From NCBI GenBank assembly GCA_035942255.1, contig DASZDG010000030.1, forward strand, positions 1-63,674: a DNA stretch of 63,674 nucleotides. The letters are read 5' to 3'. The translations under genes and the position numbers were made by a program. The notes beneath the pieces were generated by a model, which was given only the letters and a program-made list of their open reading frames with translations, ran no database searches and had not been told where the DNA came from. Of the stretch, positions 60,460 through 63,674 are shown one piece after another. Numbering within the stretch: position 1 is the first letter of the stretch; every line of letters starts with the position of its first letter. The DNA is from JALZEG01 sp035942255 (GTDB lineage Bacteria; Actinomycetota; CADDZG01; WHSQ01).

Positions 60460-62151
60460 TTGAAGCAACTTGTAGTCGCGTCGACGCTTGCAGCCGCCCT
60501 CGCCCTCGGCGCCACGACGTCCTCCACGGGCGCTCCCGGCCGGTCGCTCACGACCCTCGGCCGCACGATCGTCTCCGAAGGAGAACGCGACCTCGCGTAC
60601 GGCCCCGGCGAGCGCCGCGTGACGCGGACGCTCGGGTGGAAGGACCCCGGCGGCACCGGCCGTCGCCTCGCAGGTTTCAAACAGCTGAGCGACGTGCACG
60701 TGATCGACGAGGAGTCGCCCGCGCGCGTCGAGTACTTCGACGGCTGCGGCACCCCGTTCAACGCGGCGTACCGCGTGCAGGAGGCGATGTCGCTCCAGGT
60801 CGGCGACTCGATGCTGCGGCGTCTCGCGCAGATCAAGCGCGGGCCCGCGACGGGCGTCCCGCTGTCGTTCGTCGTGTCGACCGGCGACAACATCGACAAC
60901 AACCAGCTGAACGAGCTGCGGTGGTTCATCGACCTCCTCGACGGCGAGCGCGTGGACCCGAGCTCCGGCGGGCGCGGCTACCACGGCTACACGCAGGAGC
61001 ACTTCGCCCCCGCGCTGCCGCTCGAGGTGCTCGAGCTGGCACAGGAGCCGTTCGACGCCGTCGGCACGGCGCTGCCCTGGTACGCGGTGCTCGGCAACCA
61101 CGACGGGCTCGTCCAGGGCAACGCCCCGCAGAACCCGGGGTTCGAGGCCGTCGCGGTCGGGGGCCGCAAGGCCTTCGTGCCGGTCGACGGATACGACAAC
61201 TGCCCCGACGACCCCGGGGACGCGGAGCAGGTGGAGAACCTGATGGCGAACGCGACCGCGACGAGCTCGGAGGCGGTGCCGGCGGACGGCGAGCGTGCCT
61301 TCGTCGACCACGAGGAGCTCGTCGAGGAGTTCTTCCAGAGCGAGGGCAGTCCCTACGGCCACGGACTCGCCCGCGCCCCGCAGGACCCGATGCACGACGC
61401 CCGCGCGGGCTACTACAGCTTCCCCGTCGGGCGGAAGGTGCAGGGGATCTCGCTCGACACGATCTCGTACGACGGCGTCTCCGAGGGCCACGTGCCGGAC
61501 CCGCAGTTCCGGTGGCTGAAGAAGGAGCTCCGCAAGTGGAGCACGCGCTACTTCGCCGGCGGCGAGCCCCGGCGCAACCGCAAGGGCCGCGACCGCCTGA
61601 TCGTTCTGTTCTCACATCACTCGTCGCCGACGCTGCGCAACCCGGGCGGCGACGCCGAGGGGCAGCCGTTCCACTGCTTCCGCAAGAGCGACCAGCCGGA
61701 GTGCGCGGACGGCGAGGGGCTGAAGAACCTGCTCCACCGCTTCCCGAACGTCGTCGTCTGGGTGAACGGGCACGAGCACAACAACGCGGTGCGTGCGTTC
61801 CCGGCCCCCGGCAAGAAGGACCCGGCGCGGGGCTTCTGGGAGGTCAACACCGCGGCGCACATCGACTGGCCGCAGCAGTCCCGGCTGATCGAGATAGCGT
61901 GGACGCCGGGCCGCGGGGGAGCGGCGGACACCGTCTTCGTCTACGGCACGATCGTCGACCACGCGGCGGCCCCCGATCCCGACCGCGACGCGCAGTCGAC
62001 GGTGGCCTACCTCTCGTCGGTGTCGCGGGTCGAGGCGCACTACGACGCGTGCTTCCGCGAGGGCCAGGCGAAGTGCGAGGCGCGCGGCCGGCGCAAGGAC
62101 CGCAACGTCAAGCTGGTGATCAAGGCACCGTTCGACCTCGGCCGGCGGTGA
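60460..62151 (+). CDS. Secreted metallophosphoesterase
   Basis: This 563-aa protein has a signal peptide (VVASTLAAALALGATTSSTGA) and the calcineurin-like motifs: LSDVHVIDE (D-x-H), VVSTGDNIDNNQ (GDN), LGNHDGL (GNHD), LFSHHSS (H) and VNGHEHNN (GHxH). It resembles the large actinobacterial PPA1498-like metallophosphoesterases. A GGAGGGG site precedes TTG 60460. The substrate is unknown. Its first codons weakly resemble octamer units. Confidence 0.88.
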   Translation: MKQLVVASTLAAALALGATTSSTGAPGRSLTTLGRTIVSEGERDLAYGPGERRVTRTLGWKDPGGTGRRLAGFKQLSDVHVIDEESPARVEYFDGCGTPFNAAYRVQEAMSLQVGDSMLRRLAQIKRGPATGVPLSFVVSTGDNIDNNQLNELRWFIDLLDGERVDPSSGGRGYHGYTQEHFAPALPLEVLELAQEPFDAVGTALPWYAVLGNHDGLVQGNAPQNPGFEAVAVGGRKAFVPVDGYDNCPDDPGDAEQVENLMANATATSSEAVPADGERAFVDHEELVEEFFQSEGSPYGHGLARAPQDPMHDARAGYYSFPVGRKVQGISLDTISYDGVSEGHVPDPQFRWLKKELRKWSTRYFAGGEPRRNRKGRDRLIVLFSHHSSPTLRNPGGDAEGQPFHCFRKSDQPECADGEGLKNLLHRFPNVVVWVNGHEHNNAVRAFPAPGKKDPARGFWEVNTAAHIDWPQQSRLIEIAWTPGRGGAADTVFVYGTIVDHAAAPDPDRDAQSTVAYLSSVSRVEAHYDACFREGQAKCEARGRRKDRNVKLVIKAPFDLGRR

Positions 62152-62191
62152 GACAACTACGGCAAGGATCGTCTGACAGGGAGGCATGGCT

Positions 62192-63674
62192 GTGAGGTTG
62201 CGTAAGACGGCAGCGGGCACGATCGTCGGGGTAGTCGCGGCGTTGCTCTTCCCGAGCGTGGCCGCGGCCACGCCGGTCTGCACCGACGGCTACATGGGCG
62301 GCCCCCCGCAGGCGTCGTGCGGCGGGCGGATCTTCCCGGAGGCCGCGGTCGCGCGGTCTTACGTGCAGTTCCTGCCCGACCCCACGGGCTTCCGCGAGTA
62401 CCAGCACGGCATCGAGTACCTCGCGCAGGCCTACCCGCGCTGGGTCTCCGTCACGAAGCTCTCGTCTCTCTACGAGAACGAGGCCGTGAGCGCCGGTGAG
62501 GACAACATCCGCTCGTACGAGAAGGACGACACCGGCGACGGGCACGAGATCTGGGTGATCAAGATTACCGACCACGAGGTGCCCGACCGCGGCAAGGAGA
62601 CGCTGTTCTTCTCGCTCTCGGTGCACGGGAACGAGCGCGGGGGCCTCGAGGGCGGCCTCCGCACCGCCGAGGATCTCGCCCGCGCGGCGGAGGACGGCGG
62701 CACGATCACCGACGGCATCGACAACTACGACACGACGACGGGTCGCAAGCCGAAGTTCCACGAGTACGAGGTCGCGGACGTCCTGAAGCGCGAAGCCGTC
62801 TACCTCGTCAGCTTCAACCCCGACGGCTGGGCGGTGGGGGACCACTACCACGAGCCCCCGCTCCCGTACGAGCGCGGCAACGGCCTCGGCACCGACCTCA
62901 ACCGGCAGATGCCGACGGTCGGCCGGATCAACGACAGCCGGAACCCGCTCGAGGAGAGCGAGATGTTCTACGGCCACCGGTACATGCACCGCGTCGCCGC
63001 GGAGGGGATCAACGGGCGCATGGCCTACGGCGCCGACGTCCACGGCGAGCTCACCTCGAACGCCTACGTCGACATCATGTATCCCGCCGGCCAGTTCGAC
63101 TCCGTCGACCACCGGCGGCTCATGGCGATCGCGGAGCGGACGAAGTCCGTGATCGACGAGACGCTCTTCGCGGGCATCGTCGACCAGATCGAGAACGCCA
63201 CCGGCGGTGACAGCAGCTCTCCGGACCAGGACGTGCCGACGAAGCCCGCCCACTGGGCGACGGTGTGGGACACGCTCGGCTACACCGACACCGGGTTCAT
63301 CGGGGACTACCTCGCCACCGACCTCGGCGTGACCGGGATGGACTACGAGATCTTCCTGAACCACACGGTCCCGGACAAGAACTGGAACGTCTACCTGCAG
63401 GAGAACCACATCAACGCGACGCGGGCGATCATCAAGACCGCGATGGCGTATGCGCTCTTCCAGAGCAAGGAGTTCAACGCCCGCAACTTCACCGTCGACC
63501 CCAAGGGGACCGCCGGATACGTCTTCGACCCCAAGCCCGTGACGCACCGCGACCGCAACGGCGCGGGGACGCTCCCGGGGCCGAGCCAGAACGGGATCGG
63601 CGCGGACGGCGAGCGCGTCCGCCAGCGCGGCTATCGGGCGACGAACATGAAGTGGTTCACGGACACGTCGAAGC
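62192..63674 (+). CDS. M14-family zinc carboxypeptidase, truncated by the window end
   Basis: At least 494 residues are visible. A signal peptide (VGVVAALLFPSVAAA) is followed by the M14 zinc site SVHGNERGG (HxxE), the substrate Asn-Arg in LGTDLNRQMP, and a third ligand His in DVHGELTSN. The general-base Glu is likely in TGMDYEIFLNHT. It would cleave C-terminal residues from peptides outside the cell. GTG 62192 lies 7 nt after GGGAGG; ATG 62186 is closer to it than usual. The 3' end lies beyond the window. Confidence 0.88.
   Translation, partial: MRLRKTAAGTIVGVVAALLFPSVAAATPVCTDGYMGGPPQASCGGRIFPEAAVARSYVQFLPDPTGFREYQHGIEYLAQAYPRWVSVTKLSSLYENEAVSAGEDNIRSYEKDDTGDGHEIWVIKITDHEVPDRGKETLFFSLSVHGNERGGLEGGLRTAEDLARAAEDGGTITDGIDNYDTTTGRKPKFHEYEVADVLKREAVYLVSFNPDGWAVGDHYHEPPLPYERGNGLGTDLNRQMPTVGRINDSRNPLEESEMFYGHRYMHRVAAEGINGRMAYGADVHGELTSNAYVDIMYPAGQFDSVDHRRLMAIAERTKSVIDETLFAGIVDQIENATGGDSSSPDQDVPTKPAHWATVWDTLGYTDTGFIGDYLATDLGVTGMDYEIFLNHTVPDKNWNVYLQENHINATRAIIKTAMAYALFQSKEFNARNFTVDPKGTAGYVFDPKPVTHRDRNGAGTLPGPSQNGIGADGERVRQRGYRATNMKWFTDTSK

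Noticed and set aside
60460..60500. Possible ninth octamer array at the start of the metallophosphoesterase gene (CAACTTGT, AGTCGCGT, CGACGCTT)
   Set aside because: Only one unit is a good match and the remainder fits ordinary GC-rich signal-peptide codons, so I did not count it. A weight-matrix scan would decide.

Overview
The window is a 63.7 kb, very GC-rich piece of a bacterial chromosome, almost certainly from an actinobacterium (Actinomycetota), probably an early-branching or uncultured lineage. The main reason is gene order. The run HAD phosphatase, 57-codon ORF, tlyA, nadK, recN, steA, steB, pyrG, xerD, parA, scpA, scpB, rluB, cmk, der follows the Mycobacterium tuberculosis Rv1692-Rv1713 order, and gcvH, FHA protein, merR, bifunctional nuclease, merR, gcvP follows Rv1826-Rv1832. 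I cannot place it below phylum from the sequence alone.

Layout. (1) 1-3.7 kb: 3' part of a 23S rRNA gene, interrupted at E. coli position 2500 by a group I intron carrying a LAGLIDADG homing endonuclease, then 5S rRNA and a terminator. (2) 3.7-14.5 kb: housekeeping enzymes and a complete minus-strand branched-chain amino-acid-type ABC operon (livH, livM, livG, livF, binding lipoprotein) led by an unrecognised membrane-anchored secreted protein. (3) 14.6-33.7 kb: the tlyA-nadK-recN-steA-steB-pyrG-xerD core. A cell-envelope block (MurJ flippase, GT4 glycosyltransferase, phosphodiesterase-like membrane protein, MraY/WecA-like enzyme) sits between steB and pyrG. (4) 33.7-46.2 kb: deoB, parA with a ribbon-helix-helix (RHH) partner, site-2 protease, trpS, scpA/scpB, rluB, aromatic amino-acid genes (aroH, tyrA, aroA), cmk, der, tRNA-Pro(GGG), pgsA. 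(5) 46.2-57.9 kb: a nucleotidyltransferase/phosphomannomutase-like fusion and the glycine cleavage region (gcvH, FHA, ftsR-like, D,D-carboxypeptidase, hpt, bifunctional nuclease, merR, a PD-(D/E)XK-like protein, gcvT, gcvPA, gcvPB). (6) 58-63.7 kb: secreted proteins (two-domain multicopper oxidase, cupredoxin/beta-helix fusion, metallophosphoesterase, M14 carboxypeptidase cut by the window end).

The most unusual feature is a family of at least eight tandem arrays of a degenerate 8-bp unit (consensus near CGACAAGT/CTACAAAT). They lie only between 35.3 and 55.0 kb, at gene junctions, and they are AT-rich islands in a GC-rich genome. They often supply the stop codon of the upstream gene and the start codon of the downstream gene. 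One sits upstream of parA and one lies inside the gene for its RHH partner. RHH proteins such as MetJ and plasmid omega bind unspaced tandem 7-8 bp units, so I propose that the arrays are the binding sites of this ParA-RHH pair, which is encoded just upstream of the ScpAB condensin genes. Other points of interest are two genes whose best starts are near-cognate codons (ATA for deoB, ATC for a nuclease-like gene), a two-hairpin dispersed element in two copies, and a phosphomannomutase domain that has lost its catalytic motifs.

Outside the rRNA locus there is no gene-free stretch longer than 300 bases.
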